Of a DNA stretch of 64,000 nt, positions 25,445 through 33,637 are shown piece by piece. The notes beneath the pieces are model-generated. The model was not told where the DNA came from. It was given only the letters and a program-made list of their open reading frames with translations, and searched no databases. Made by a program: the position numbers and the translations under genes. Origin of the DNA: Aminobacter anthyllidis (lineage in GTDB: Bacteria; Pseudomonadota; Alphaproteobacteria; Rhizobiales; Rhizobiaceae); NCBI RefSeq assembly GCF_018555685.1, contig NZ_JAFLWW010000001.1, positions 186,001 to 250,000 of the forward strand, in the 5' to 3' direction. Position 1 is the stretch's first letter, and the number at the start of each line of letters is the position of its first letter.

Positions 25445-25909
25445 ATGGCTATCTCATTGACGATGCAGGAATATCTCGAAGACAACCACATTCGCTACGA
25501 TGCCGCCAAGCATTCCCGCACTGGCTGCTCGATGATGACGGCGCAAGCGAGCCACGTGCCCGGCAGTGCACTTGCCAAGGGCGTGGTGCTGAAATGGGAT
25601 GACGGCTATGTGCTGGCCGTGCTGCCGGCGACGCGCCATGTCGATCTTGCCAGGATGCGGGAGATCATCGGTGACAAGGTGCGGCTGGCGACCGAAGACG
25701 AGGCGAGCTCGCTGTTTCCCGACTGCGACGAAGGTGCCGTGCCGATTCTTGGCGTGCCCTACAGGGTGGCCTGCGTGATCGACGAGCAACTGCGCCGCGG
25801 CAGCGACGTCTATTTCGAAGGTGGCGATCACCGCACGCTCGTGCATGTGTCAGGCGATGAGTTTTCGCGGCTGATGTATGGCATGCCGCAGGCCCGCATC
25901 AGCTGGTGA
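25445..25909 (+). CDS. YbaK/EbsC-type aminoacyl-tRNA deacylase domain protein
   Basis: This 154-residue protein has the YbaK/ProRS-editing fold: LEDNHIRYDAAKHSRTGCSM, ASHVPGSALAKGVVLKWDDG with the conserved lysine, and DCDEGAVPILGVPYRVACVI with the GxxxP-like loop. Free-standing members hydrolyse mischarged tRNA (for example Cys- or Ala-tRNA-Pro). The precise tRNA substrate cannot be read here. AAGGAAG precedes the ATG, which was preferred to an ATG 24 bp upstream. Neighbours are unrelated. Confidence 0.88.
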   Translation: MAISLTMQEYLEDNHIRYDAAKHSRTGCSMMTAQASHVPGSALAKGVVLKWDDGYVLAVLPATRHVDLARMREIIGDKVRLATEDEASSLFPDCDEGAVPILGVPYRVACVIDEQLRRGSDVYFEGGDHRTLVHVSGDEFSRLMYGMPQARISW

Positions 25910-26160
25910 TTGCGATGCGACGGGCGTGAAGGGCGGGGCGCGCCCTTTGACGCAAGCCATTGGATGACAATGCCTATTGCCACTTGAGCCGTTGGGCTGG
26001 AGTGGCGGACCGAACGCCCTGAAGGGGCCATCCGATCGAGAGCGAGAGATTTTTTCGCCACTCGGGAAAATACCTGCTTCGTGTCACGGATCCGCCATTA
26101 GGCGGTCATGGTTCGGGGCTATGTTGAGCAATGTCGAAATGGTCACGGATGGAGGCGACT

Positions 26161-26388
26161 ATGGACGACCAGCATGAACTGACACTCGAAGACCTGCTGC
26201 AGGATCCGATCATCCTGAAGGTCATGGAACGCGACGGCTATTGCCCCGACGACATTCGTCTTCTGGCACGCCACGCGACCTCGGGCGCCCAGGTATGGGA
26301 AAGCGTATCTTCGCGGGCCAGCGCCCGCCGGCAGAACCGCCTGGCTTTCCGCACGGCCACCGCGTCGTGCACGTCGCTTTGCGCGTAA
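26161..26388 (+). CDS. Small conserved-looking protein, unknown
   Basis: This 75-residue protein has an acidic front half (LTLEDLLQDPIILKVMERDG, then YCPDDIRLLARHA) and a basic Ser/Arg tail. The LEDLLxDPxIxxVMxxDG pattern resembles short rhizobial proteins of unknown role and may be a short helix-turn-helix-like segment. GGAGG lies five bases before the ATG. A terminator follows closely, supporting a separate transcript. Confidence 0.7.
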   Translation: MDDQHELTLEDLLQDPIILKVMERDGYCPDDIRLLARHATSGAQVWESVSSRASARRQNRLAFRTATASCTSLCA

Positions 26389-26405
26389 TGCCGCAACCTG
26401 CGATG

Positions 26406-26436
26406 TGACTGCCGCCTGAGGCAGTCACCCTACCTT
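26406..26436 (+). terminator. Rho-independent terminator after the 75-residue protein
   Basis: TGACTGCC/GGCAGTCA forms an 8-bp stem with loop GCCTGA, then CCCTACCTTTTT. Confidence 0.7.
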
Positions 26437-26512
26437 TTTCATCGACAATCGATAGCGCCGCACCTTATGCCTGATGCCAGTAACAGCGGTATCTGGGGTG
26501 AGGGGCTTTGCC

Positions 26513-26911
26513 ATGGTTCAACGGTATGAAGGCGGCTGCATGTGTGGGGCCGTGCGTTACGTCGTGGACGCCGCGCCGCTGAACGAACGCATCTGCCATT
26601 GCCGCAGCTGCCAGAAGGCGGTGGGCGCCGCGTTCAACGCGCGGCTGATGTTCCGTGCCGAGCAGGTGGCGATGACAGGGCCGGTGAAAACGGCGTTTTC
26701 GTCGCCGGATGTGAAGCGCGGCTTCTGTGCCGAATGCGGCACGACCGTGCTGTCGGGGCGCGAGTCGGCCGGCGTGCTGGCGGTGACGTCGGGCTCGCTC
26801 GACGATCCCGCCCTGTTTCGCCCGGCAATGCATATCTGGATGTCGTCGAAGCAGCCCTGGCTCAAGCTCGATGACGGCCTGCCGCAATTTGCCGAGGCAG
26901 CGCCGACCTAG
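26513..26911 (+). CDS. GFA family zinc protein (glutathione-dependent formaldehyde-activating fold)
   Basis: This 132-residue protein starts MVQRYEGGCMCGAVRY. Zinc-binding cysteines are CMCG, CHCRSCQ and CAECG, the complete CENP-V/GFA pattern. The family is named after an enzyme that speeds the reaction of formaldehyde with glutathione, but most members have unknown substrates. GAGGGG precedes the ATG. The gene converges on the DeoR gene with a 4-bp overlap. Confidence 0.92.
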   Translation: MVQRYEGGCMCGAVRYVVDAAPLNERICHCRSCQKAVGAAFNARLMFRAEQVAMTGPVKTAFSSPDVKRGFCAECGTTVLSGRESAGVLAVTSGSLDDPALFRPAMHIWMSSKQPWLKLDDGLPQFAEAAPT

Positions 26912-27699
26912 ACACAAATCTCGACGCCGCTGTCGCGTAGCCTGGCGAGCAGGCGCTCTTCCGGCAGCGTATCGGTGACGAGCGTGTGGATGTCGCAGAG
27001 CGAGCCGAGGCGCACCAGTGCGCGGCGGCCGAATTTCGAGCTGTCGACGGCCATGATGGTGCGCGCGGACTGCCCCATGGCGGCGGAGACGGCCGCGACC
27101 TCGGCATGGTCGTCGTCGCCGATGTCGCCGTCATGGTCGACGCCGCTGACCGAGATGATGGCGACGTCGAACTTGAAGCGCCTGATGTATTCGGATGTTT
27201 CCTCGCGGAACACGCCGCCGTCGACCTGGCGGACGAAGCCGCCGGGCACGGCGATGGCGAAATTGGTGCTTTCGCTCAAGGTCGTTGCGACGCGCAGCGA
27301 ATACGTGACGACGCGCAGGTCTCGCCGCTTGACCAGCGCGCGCGCCACCGCCTCGCAGGTGGTGCCGGTGTCGATGAAGACGGCAGCACCATCTGGCACC
27401 AGTTCGGCGGTCAGGCTGCCGATGCGTTCCTTGGCGGCGGCGTTTTCGACGCGACGCTGGCGCAGCACCGCCGGATCGACCGGCGCCGAGATCGTCGCCC
27501 CGCCATGCAGGCGCCGCACCTTGCCGCCCTGTTCGAGCGCCATGATGTCGCGACGCGCGGTCTGCGTCGTCACCCCGTAGAGCGTGGTGATCTCCTCGAT
27601 CGAGACGTAGTGGTTCTTCTCGAGATAGCCGAGCAGCTGGGCCTGACGGGCCGACTTCTTGTTGTCCGTGTCCATGCCAGGTCCGTCGGTTTTGGGCAT
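26908..27699 (-). CDS. DeoR/GlpR family transcriptional regulator
   Basis: This 263-residue repressor-type protein has an N-terminal DeoR helix-turn-helix (YVSIEEITTLYGVTTQTARR, then GKVRRLHGGA) and a C-terminal sugar-phosphate sensor domain with FIDTGTTCEAVARAL and MAVDSSKFGRRAL. Members usually respond to a phosphorylated sugar or polyol. The start was placed at MPKTDG by an AGGA site; MDTDN, 24 bp downstream, is an alternative. It is divergent from the nuclease/phosphatase autotransporter across a 240-bp spacer, a possible target. Confidence 0.92.
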   Translation of the reverse strand: MPKTDGPGMDTDNKKSARQAQLLGYLEKNHYVSIEEITTLYGVTTQTARRDIMALEQGGKVRRLHGGATISAPVDPAVLRQRRVENAAAKERIGSLTAELVPDGAAVFIDTGTTCEAVARALVKRRDLRVVTYSLRVATTLSESTNFAIAVPGGFVRQVDGGVFREETSEYIRRFKFDVAIISVSGVDHDGDIGDDDHAEVAAVSAAMGQSARTIMAVDSSKFGRRALVRLGSLCDIHTLVTDTLPEERLLARLRDSGVEICV

Positions 27700-27939
27700 C
27701 TGCGATCCTGTCTCAACGATTCCAGCTAGCAAGATAGTCGGGCAGTTTCATCCGCCATGCCATTCGCCGCGCGGTCCATTCCGGAAATCGTATCCATTTC
27801 CGAAAATGTTGTAAAAGTGACATCTACCATCATTAATGTCCGTTTTCGTACTTTTCAGTGACCGCAACATGTCATTCGCACGCTGGCCCTGGCGGTTTTG
27901 TGACAATGCGCGGTCGCATCGCAAAAACGGAGTTACGCG

Positions 27940-30900
27940 ATGAGCACTATCCACAACGGCATGGCCGAGCAGCCGGCCGCCACCCACGGCCAGCACCAGA
28001 GACGGTTGCGCGCGCTTGCTGCAGCACTTTTGTGCGGCACGACACTGGCCGTGTCGGCGATGGCTGCACAGGCGGCGGAGGATTCGATCAGGATCCTGAC
28101 GCTGAACACCTGGCTCGACCGCTTCAAGCCCAATCCCGCCGTTGCGGCGGACTTCTTCATCAAGGGCAATTACGACGTCCTGACCTTCCAGGAATTCCGC
28201 GCCAACAGCACCTATGCTCGCGATCTGCCTGGCCTGATGCAGGCTGCCGGCCTCGGCACCTACGGTACGCGCCAGGACAATGACGTCGGCGTGTTTTCGC
28301 GCCTGCCGGGCACGTTTGGCGCGGTAACCCAAGGGGTCATCGCCACCTACACCAAGCTCGATGCGACGGTGAGCAAGCCGCAGACAATCGTTGCCACCAC
28401 CCATCTCAACTACTTCGATCCCTCGACCAACCGCATCGGCCAGGCCAAGGCGCTGAACAACTGGGCAAAGGGGCAGGGCCCCGTGATCCTGACCGGCGAC
28501 TTCAACGCCGGCGACGTCTCCGAACGCGGGCTGCATTCGGTGAGCCAGCAGCATCTGCTGCTCAGGACCTATCTCAAGAGCCCGAGCAACGCATTCTATC
28601 TCGATCTCCTGAAGCAGTACGCGAAGAACCAGACGCAGCTCGATGCCTTCATCGCCCAATGGAAGGGCAAGACGGCGGCCGAGATCAACGCGGCCCAGAT
28701 CCCGGCGGACCTGTTCGCCGACGAGATGTATCCTGTCACCGGCAACCTGCCGCAGACGATGAACATCCTCAAGAAGCAGTACCAGCTGCTGCAGCTGCCC
28801 AACGAGCGCGAGCAGTTTTCGCCGCACGCGCTGAATGACGGCTCGGTGACCTGGCCGTCGCACGGCGAGGACGCGACCAACGTCTGGGCGAGCTGGCACC
28901 GGGTCAAGATCGACCATTTCCTGGCCTCGCGACCGTTCGGTAAATGGTGGGTGATCAATGACGATCCGGCGGACAAGTATCTGGGTGTCATCCGCGATGT
29001 CTCCTACGTGACCAATCCGGATGGTTCCAAGACGCCAATGTCCGACCACGAGCCGGTGGCGCATACGTTGCGCTGGGTCGGGCCGCAGTTGCAGAGCTAC
29101 GACGACAATGGCACGGCCAAGACGCGTCTGGTCTGGGGCAAGGATGCCTCGACCTTCGGCGAGAAGGGCAAGGAATTCTTCCTCTCGCGCAACAACATGC
29201 GCGACGACGTCTATCTCGGCCAGATCTCCGACGCCAACGGCATGCCGACCCTGGCCGGGCTGACGGATGCCGAGAAGAAGACGCTCCTCGACTGCAAGAG
29301 CACCGATGCGCGCTTCCAGCAGGCGATCCGCGACTATTGCATCGACGACCACAGCTTCATCGGCGAGACGAGGGTCGCCGATGGCGGCACCGTCATCGTC
29401 GAGGAGGACGCGGCCCTCGGCGGCGAACAGGCCAAGCTCAGGCTCGACGGCGGCAGCCTCAGGATCGCAGGCACCGACATGCATGTGCTGGGCCGCAACG
29501 TCGTGCTGGAGGCGGGCGGCGGCTCGCTCGACATCGCTGACGCCAGCAATGCCGTTGGCATCAACAAGGAGATTTCCGGCGCCGGCAATTTGACCAAGCT
29601 CGGCCTTGGCACGCTGCTGCTCGACGGCACGCACGGCTACACCGGCGAGACCATCGTCAAGGCCGGCGCGCTTTCGCTGCAGGGCTCGATCGCTGCGTCG
29701 AAGCTGGTAACGATCGGTGCCGGCGGCATGCTGGGCGGCATCGGCACGCTCGGCAACACGGTGGTCGCCTCGGGCGGCACCCTGGCACCCGGCAATTCGA
29801 TCGGCACGATCAAGGTTGCCGGCGACATCACCTTCGAGGCGGGATCGAAATTCGAGGTCGAGGCCAACGACAAGGGCGAGAGCGACAAGGTTGCAGCCAC
29901 TGGCAAGGCGATCCTGAAGGGCGGCTCGGTGCTGACCCTGGCGAGCGGCAACAACTATGCGCCGCAGACCCTCTACAAGATCGTCACCGCCGACGGCGGC
30001 GTGACCGGTTCGTTTGCCGATGTCAGCTCGAACCTTTCCTTCCTCGATCCGTCGCTGGCCTATGGCGCCAACGACGTGACGCTGACGCTCAACCGCAACG
30101 ACATCACCTTTGTTGATGTCGGCACGACGCCAAACCAGAAGGCAGCAGCCGCGGCACTCGAAAGCACCGGTTTTGGCAATGCGGCTTACGCCGCTGTCGT
30201 CAATCTCGACGAGGCCGGCGCGCAGCAGGCGTTTGGCCAGCTTTCGGGCGAGGTGCATGCATCGGCGCAAGGGCTTATGATGCAGGACGGCGGCGTCCTG
30301 GTCGATGCCGCCACCAGCCGTATCGGCCAGGCGTTTGGCGATGCGACCGCAGCCAGCATGCCGGTCATGGCCTATGGCGATGATGGCCTGGAACTGGCGC
30401 CCGCCGATACCGACCGCTTCGCCTTGTGGACCCGCGCCTTCGGTTCGTGGGGCAGCAGCGATGGCGACGGCAACGCCATGGGCTTCGACCGCAGCAGCGG
30501 CGGCCTGGTCGGCGGTGCCGACGCGATGGTCGGCGACAGCTGGCGAGTCGGCGTGCTGGCCGGCTACAGCCGCTCGGCCTTCGACGCGGCGAACGGCTCG
30601 TCGAACGGCAGCAGCGACAACTACCATGTCGGCATCAATGCCGGCACGCGGGTTGGCGCCTTCGGCCTGACGGCCGGTGCGACCTACAGCTGGCACCGCT
30701 TCGACACCGCGCGCTCGGTTGCGTTTACGGGCTTCGCGGATGCTTTGACCGCCAGGTATGACGGCGGCACGGCGCAGCTGTTAGGCGAGGCGAGCTACAA
30801 GGTCGATGCCGGGCGCTTCGCCATCGAAGGCTTCTCCAACCTGTCCTACGTCAACCTGCGCACCGACGCCTTCACCGAAACGGGCGGGGCAGCGGCGCTG

Positions 30901-31236
30901 TCGAGCCAGGCAACGAGCAACGACGTCACCTTCACGACGTTTGGCGTGCGCGGCTCGACCGATGTCGCGCTTGGCGCTGTCGATGCGACCATTCGCGGCA
31001 CGATCGGCTGGCGCCATGCCTTCGGCGACGTCACGCCGGTCTCGTCGGTGGCCTTCGCCGGCTCCGACGGCTTCGAGGTGGCGGGCACGCCGATCGCCAG
31101 GAACGCGGCGGTCCTCGGCGCCGGCATCGACTTCGACATCGTGCCGAAGGCCAAGCTCGGCATCAGCTATTCCGGCCAGCTGAGCAATGGTGCGTCCGAC
31201 CACGGCATCGACGCCAAGCTGGCGGTCAGCTTCTAG
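27940..31236 (+). CDS. Autotransporter with an endonuclease/exonuclease/phosphatase passenger
   Basis: A 1098-residue surface or secreted enzyme. Residues 1-46 are a long signal peptide (cleavage near MAAQA). Residues ~50-395 are an EEP metallo-hydrolase domain: LTLNTWLDR (~52), LTFQEFRA (metal-binding Glu), VATTHLNYFD, ILTGDFNAGD (~185) and MSDHEPVAH (~367), so the catalytic set looks intact. Residues ~470-700 are beta-helix passenger repeats (GTLAPGNSIGTIKVAGDITF). From ~820 to the end is the outer-membrane autotransporter barrel, ending KLAVSF. It should cut DNA/RNA or phosphodiesters or release phosphate outside the cell. The substrate could also be a phospholipid or inositol phosphate. 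Confidence 0.92.
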   Translation: MSTIHNGMAEQPAATHGQHQRRLRALAAALLCGTTLAVSAMAAQAAEDSIRILTLNTWLDRFKPNPAVAADFFIKGNYDVLTFQEFRANSTYARDLPGLMQAAGLGTYGTRQDNDVGVFSRLPGTFGAVTQGVIATYTKLDATVSKPQTIVATTHLNYFDPSTNRIGQAKALNNWAKGQGPVILTGDFNAGDVSERGLHSVSQQHLLLRTYLKSPSNAFYLDLLKQYAKNQTQLDAFIAQWKGKTAAEINAAQIPADLFADEMYPVTGNLPQTMNILKKQYQLLQLPNEREQFSPHALNDGSVTWPSHGEDATNVWASWHRVKIDHFLASRPFGKWWVINDDPADKYLGVIRDVSYVTNPDGSKTPMSDHEPVAHTLRWVGPQLQSYDDNGTAKTRLVWGKDASTFGEKGKEFFLSRNNMRDDVYLGQISDANGMPTLAGLTDAEKKTLLDCKSTDARFQQAIRDYCIDDHSFIGETRVADGGTVIVEEDAALGGEQAKLRLDGGSLRIAGTDMHVLGRNVVLEAGGGSLDIADASNAVGINKEISGAGNLTKLGLGTLLLDGTHGYTGETIVKAGALSLQGSIAASKLVTIGAGGMLGGIGTLGNTVVASGGTLAPGNSIGTIKVAGDITFEAGSKFEVEANDKGESDKVAATGKAILKGGSVLTLASGNNYAPQTLYKIVTADGGVTGSFADVSSNLSFLDPSLAYGANDVTLTLNRNDITFVDVGTTPNQKAAAAALESTGFGNAAYAAVVNLDEAGAQQAFGQLSGEVHASAQGLMMQDGGVLVDAATSRIGQAFGDATAASMPVMAYGDDGLELAPADTDRFALWTRAFGSWGSSDGDGNAMGFDRSSGGLVGGADAMVGDSWRVGVLAGYSRSAFDAANGSSNGSSDNYHVGINAGTRVGAFGLTAGATYSWHRFDTARSVAFTGFADALTARYDGGTAQLLGEASYKVDAGRFAIEGFSNLSYVNLRTDAFTETGGAAALSSQATSNDVTFTTFGVRGSTDVALGAVDATIRGTIGWRHAFGDVTPVSSVAFAGSDGFEVAGTPIARNAAVLGAGIDFDIVPKAKLGISYSGQLSNGASDHGIDAKLAVSF

Positions 31237-31263
31237 GCGCTGTCGCCAGCTTCGCTTTGCTGA

Positions 31264-31290
31264 ACCGGAAGTGGTTTTTCCGCTTCCGGT
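31264..31290 (+). terminator. Hairpin after the autotransporter gene
   Basis: ACCGGAAGTGG pairs with CCGCTTCCGGT (one G-T pair) around a TTTTT loop, 28 bp after the stop. No U-run follows, so termination is only probable. Confidence 0.45.
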
Positions 31291-31304
31291 GCTCGCGGAC
31301 CAAG

Positions 31305-31331
31305 ATCGACGCCAAGCTCGCTGTCAGCTTC
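31305..31331 (+). repeat. Second copy of the autotransporter C-terminal codons
   Basis: These 27 bases match the last codons before the autotransporter stop (31207-31233) at 25 positions and again encode IDAKLAVSF, but lie 72 bp after the stop codon, in a stretch with no start. This is a trace of a duplication, or of a second autotransporter deleted by recombination. Confidence 0.7.
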
Positions 31332-31444
31332 CAGGAACTGCGACCTCCGCCCTGCCGGTACCTGTGCAGACAGGGCGAGGAAAAAGGTCTCTGGCGTCGA
31401 AAAAGGCATCCGCGGCCATGGGGCCGTGGTCGCGGATGCCTGAC

Positions 31445-31885
31445 TTACCTGACCTTGTGGCCCTGCAGGATGCGCTCGACGGGCGCCCAGCCGATGTAGC
31501 GCGGCTGGGTCCAGCCTTCGGCGGGCTCCAGTGCCTCGATGGCACGGATGTCGTCGATGCGGACCTCGTCCCAGGCATGGATGACACGCCCATCGCCGAG
31601 GCAAAGCCCGACATGGCCGTAGTTGGCCGTGACGTCGAACAACTCGCCGGTCATGTCGAAGAAGACGAAAGCGCCGCGCGGTGGCTCGCCCTCCGGGCTG
31701 CCGGTAACGCCGTATTCGTCCGCCGATTCCTTGGCGCAGTCGCCGCCGAAGATTTCGATGGCGTTGCTCTCTTCATAGGCGTCCTCGACAAAGGAGAGGC
31801 AGCGAAAGCAGTAGTCCTCGTTGCCGAGCTGGGAGATAGCCCAGATGATGGCGCTATCTATGTAGTTTTCTGTGCGTGTATTCAC
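31445..31885 (-). CDS. NlpC/P60-like cysteine hydrolase, cytosolic form
   Basis: This 146-residue protein has the NlpC/P60 or related papain-like arrangement: a cysteine in EDYCFRCLSFVEDAYEES, the first histidine in NYGHVGLCLGDGRV and a second in VIHAWDEV, then RYIGWAPVERIL. No signal peptide is seen, although most P60 peptidases act on cell wall. It may therefore be an effector, an internal amidase or a structural homologue. It converges on the autotransporter and follows an AT-rich spacer. Confidence 0.72.
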   Translation of the reverse strand: MNTRTENYIDSAIIWAISQLGNEDYCFRCLSFVEDAYEESNAIEIFGGDCAKESADEYGVTGSPEGEPPRGAFVFFDMTGELFDVTANYGHVGLCLGDGRVIHAWDEVRIDDIRAIEALEPAEGWTQPRYIGWAPVERILQGHKVR

Positions 31886-31984
31886 GGAGCAGATATCCTG
31901 TTGAGATGGTGGGTATGTCGATCTCGATCATGATTGTTGCGATGCGCGCCATTCGACCCTCCATTCCAGGATAATACATTAGTG

Positions 31985-32007
31985 ATATCAGGATATATGC
32001 CTGATAT
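31985..32007. promoter_or_regulatory. Perfect 8-bp inverted repeat, possible operator
   Basis: ATATCAGG-atatatg-CCTGATAT has 8-bp arms and a 7-bp centre, lying about 100 bp before the P60-like gene start in the AT-rich spacer. A dimeric repressor could bind; the binder is unknown. Confidence 0.45.
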
Positions 32008-32106
32008 GTTGCTGCGGTTTCCGAAGCAATTTGCTCTCGCTTCGGGGCGAGGCTCATACTGTTGTTTACATGTCGGGCGCAATACATAAATTGCACTGTG
32101 TGTTGC

Positions 32107-32135
32107 TTGACGTGCCTGAAATCCGAATTTATGTG
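32107..32135 (+). promoter_or_regulatory. Sigma-70-type promoter for the GNAT gene
   Basis: TTGACG and TATGTG are separated by 17 bp and lie about 90 bp before the acetyltransferase ATG. Confidence 0.5.
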
Positions 32136-32224
32136 CGGTCTGGGCAACAGCCCGACCCGTTGGCGGACGACACGAACCGCGCCGGCATTCGCCGGGTCAA
32201 ATATCCAAACTCCTGGAAACTGCC

Positions 32225-32710
32225 ATGACCGAACAGATAACTTCGGCCTCCGAGGTCTCGTTGCGCCGCATCTCCTCGCAGACCGTCTACGAAGTCTGCG
32301 AGCTCAGCGAGACACTGACCGAAGCCCAGCGCAACAAGGTGGCCGACAACGGCACCTCGATCGCCGAGGCGCATTTTTCCGATAACGCCTGGTTTCGTGC
32401 CGTCTATGCCGACGACACGCCGATAGGCTTCGTCATGCTGCATATCGGTTCCGACCACGACGTCATCGATTGCCCCGGCGCCTTCCTGTGGCGCTTCATG
32501 ATCGCCGGCCCGTACCAGGGCATGGGCTTCGGCCAGAAAGCGATCGCGCTCGTCGTGCGCGAGATGAAGGCGCGGGGTTTTGCCGAGCTCTTCACCAGCT
32601 ATGGTCTGGGCGAGGCGAGCCCGGAAGGCTTCTACAAGCGCCTTGGTTTTTCAACGACCGGCGAGACCTATGACGACGAAGTCGAAGCCGTGCTGAGCTT
32701 CGCGAACTGA
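32225..32710 (+). CDS. GNAT N-acetyltransferase, diamine/spermidine type
   Basis: This 161-residue protein has a GNAT core: GFVMLHIGSDHD, FLWRFMIAGPYQGMGFGQKA (acetyl-CoA loop QGMGFG) and EASPEGFYKRLGFSTTGE. The layout, with a negatively charged front and an FLWRF strand before the loop, resembles polyamine acetyltransferases of the SpeG/BltD group, but the acceptor is not proved. It is transcribed out of the AT-rich spacer and converges on a LysR gene. Confidence 0.9.
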   Translation: MTEQITSASEVSLRRISSQTVYEVCELSETLTEAQRNKVADNGTSIAEAHFSDNAWFRAVYADDTPIGFVMLHIGSDHDVIDCPGAFLWRFMIAGPYQGMGFGQKAIALVVREMKARGFAELFTSYGLGEASPEGFYKRLGFSTTGETYDDEVEAVLSFAN

Positions 32711-32727
32711 ATGATCCCTTGTCCTCG

Positions 32728-33621
32728 TCAGGTGCGGCCATCGTCGCTCCTGACGAGTGCGAGGAATTCGCGCGCGGCGCGGGTGGCATAACGCTCCTTG
32801 TGGCGCAGCACGAAGAAGCTGCGCTTGGGGAGCGTGAAATCGATGGCGACAAGCGTGCCGGCCCTGAGCGAGGCGTGGGTGACAAGCCGCGACATGATGG
32901 CGACGCCGGCACCTGCTTCCACCGCCGCGCGCACGGATTCGTTCGACGGCAGTTCGAGCGCGATGTCGAGGCTGCCGGTTTCGACGCCGCGCAACGCCCT
33001 GATAGCTTCGAAATGGGCACGCGTGCCCGAACCCTGCTCGCGCACGATCCAGCGCTGCGACTTGAGGTCGCCCGAGGTGGATGGCGGCGTGTGGGTCCAC
33101 GGATGGCCGGGGGCGGCGACCAGCACCAGCTCGTCTTCGGCGACCGCTTCGATGGCGAGCGCGGGGTCGTCGACTTCGCCCTCGACAAAACCGAGATCGG
33201 CAGAGCCGTCATGGATCTGTGCCGCCACGGTTTCGGTGTTGCCGATGGTGATGGCGAGCGCGATGCCGGGAAAGCGCGACTGGAAACGATGGGCGATGCT
33301 GGGCAGCCAGTAGTTGGCGACCGTCTGGCTGCCGGCGAGCTTGAGCGAGCCACGCTTCAGCCCGGCAAGATCGGCAAGCACCACTTCGGCCGAGCCGGCG
33401 CGCGCCAGTACGGCGCGTGCCTCGGACAGGAAGATGCGGCCGGCGTCGGTGAGCACGATGCGGCGGCCGACGCGGTCGAACAGTTTTGTCTGGTAGCGCG
33501 CCTCGAGCGCCGACACCGCGGCGCTCGTTGCCGATTGCGTCAGGTTCAGCGCCTGGGCGGCCTGGGTGACATGTTCGCGTTCGGCGACGGCAACGAAGAT
33601 CCTAAGCTGTTCGAGGGTCAC
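32728..33621 (-). CDS. LysR family regulator (CysB/YeiE-like)
   Basis: This 297-residue LysR protein has an N-terminal HTH (FVAVAEREHVTQAAQALNLT, then ATSAAVSALEARYQTKLFDR) and a C-terminal effector domain (LPSIAHRFQSRFPGIALAIT). It lies 17 bp downstream of the YeiH-type transporter on the same strand, so the pair is co-transcribed. The well-known YeiE/YeiH pair is divergent. The ligand may be a sulfur compound, by analogy. Confidence 0.92.
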   Translation of the reverse strand: MTLEQLRIFVAVAEREHVTQAAQALNLTQSATSAAVSALEARYQTKLFDRVGRRIVLTDAGRIFLSEARAVLARAGSAEVVLADLAGLKRGSLKLAGSQTVANYWLPSIAHRFQSRFPGIALAITIGNTETVAAQIHDGSADLGFVEGEVDDPALAIEAVAEDELVLVAAPGHPWTHTPPSTSGDLKSQRWIVREQGSGTRAHFEAIRALRGVETGSLDIALELPSNESVRAAVEAGAGVAIMSRLVTHASLRAGTLVAIDFTLPKRSFFVLRHKERYATRAAREFLALVRSDDGRT

Positions 33622-33637
33622 GGCTTTCCTTTCGGTC

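Larger units (their letters stand above)
31886..32224. other. AT-rich spacer, 340 bp, no gene
   Basis: This spacer is clearly poorer in G+C than its neighbours and has no credible reading frame. It contains a perfect inverted repeat and a promoter-like pair, both listed separately. It may be a regulatory region for the two divergent genes or a remnant of transferred DNA. Confidence 0.6.

Noticed and set aside
27748-30696. A 982-residue open frame on the minus strand
   Set aside because: It is antisense to the autotransporter, has no family character and reflects GC-rich codon use on the other strand.
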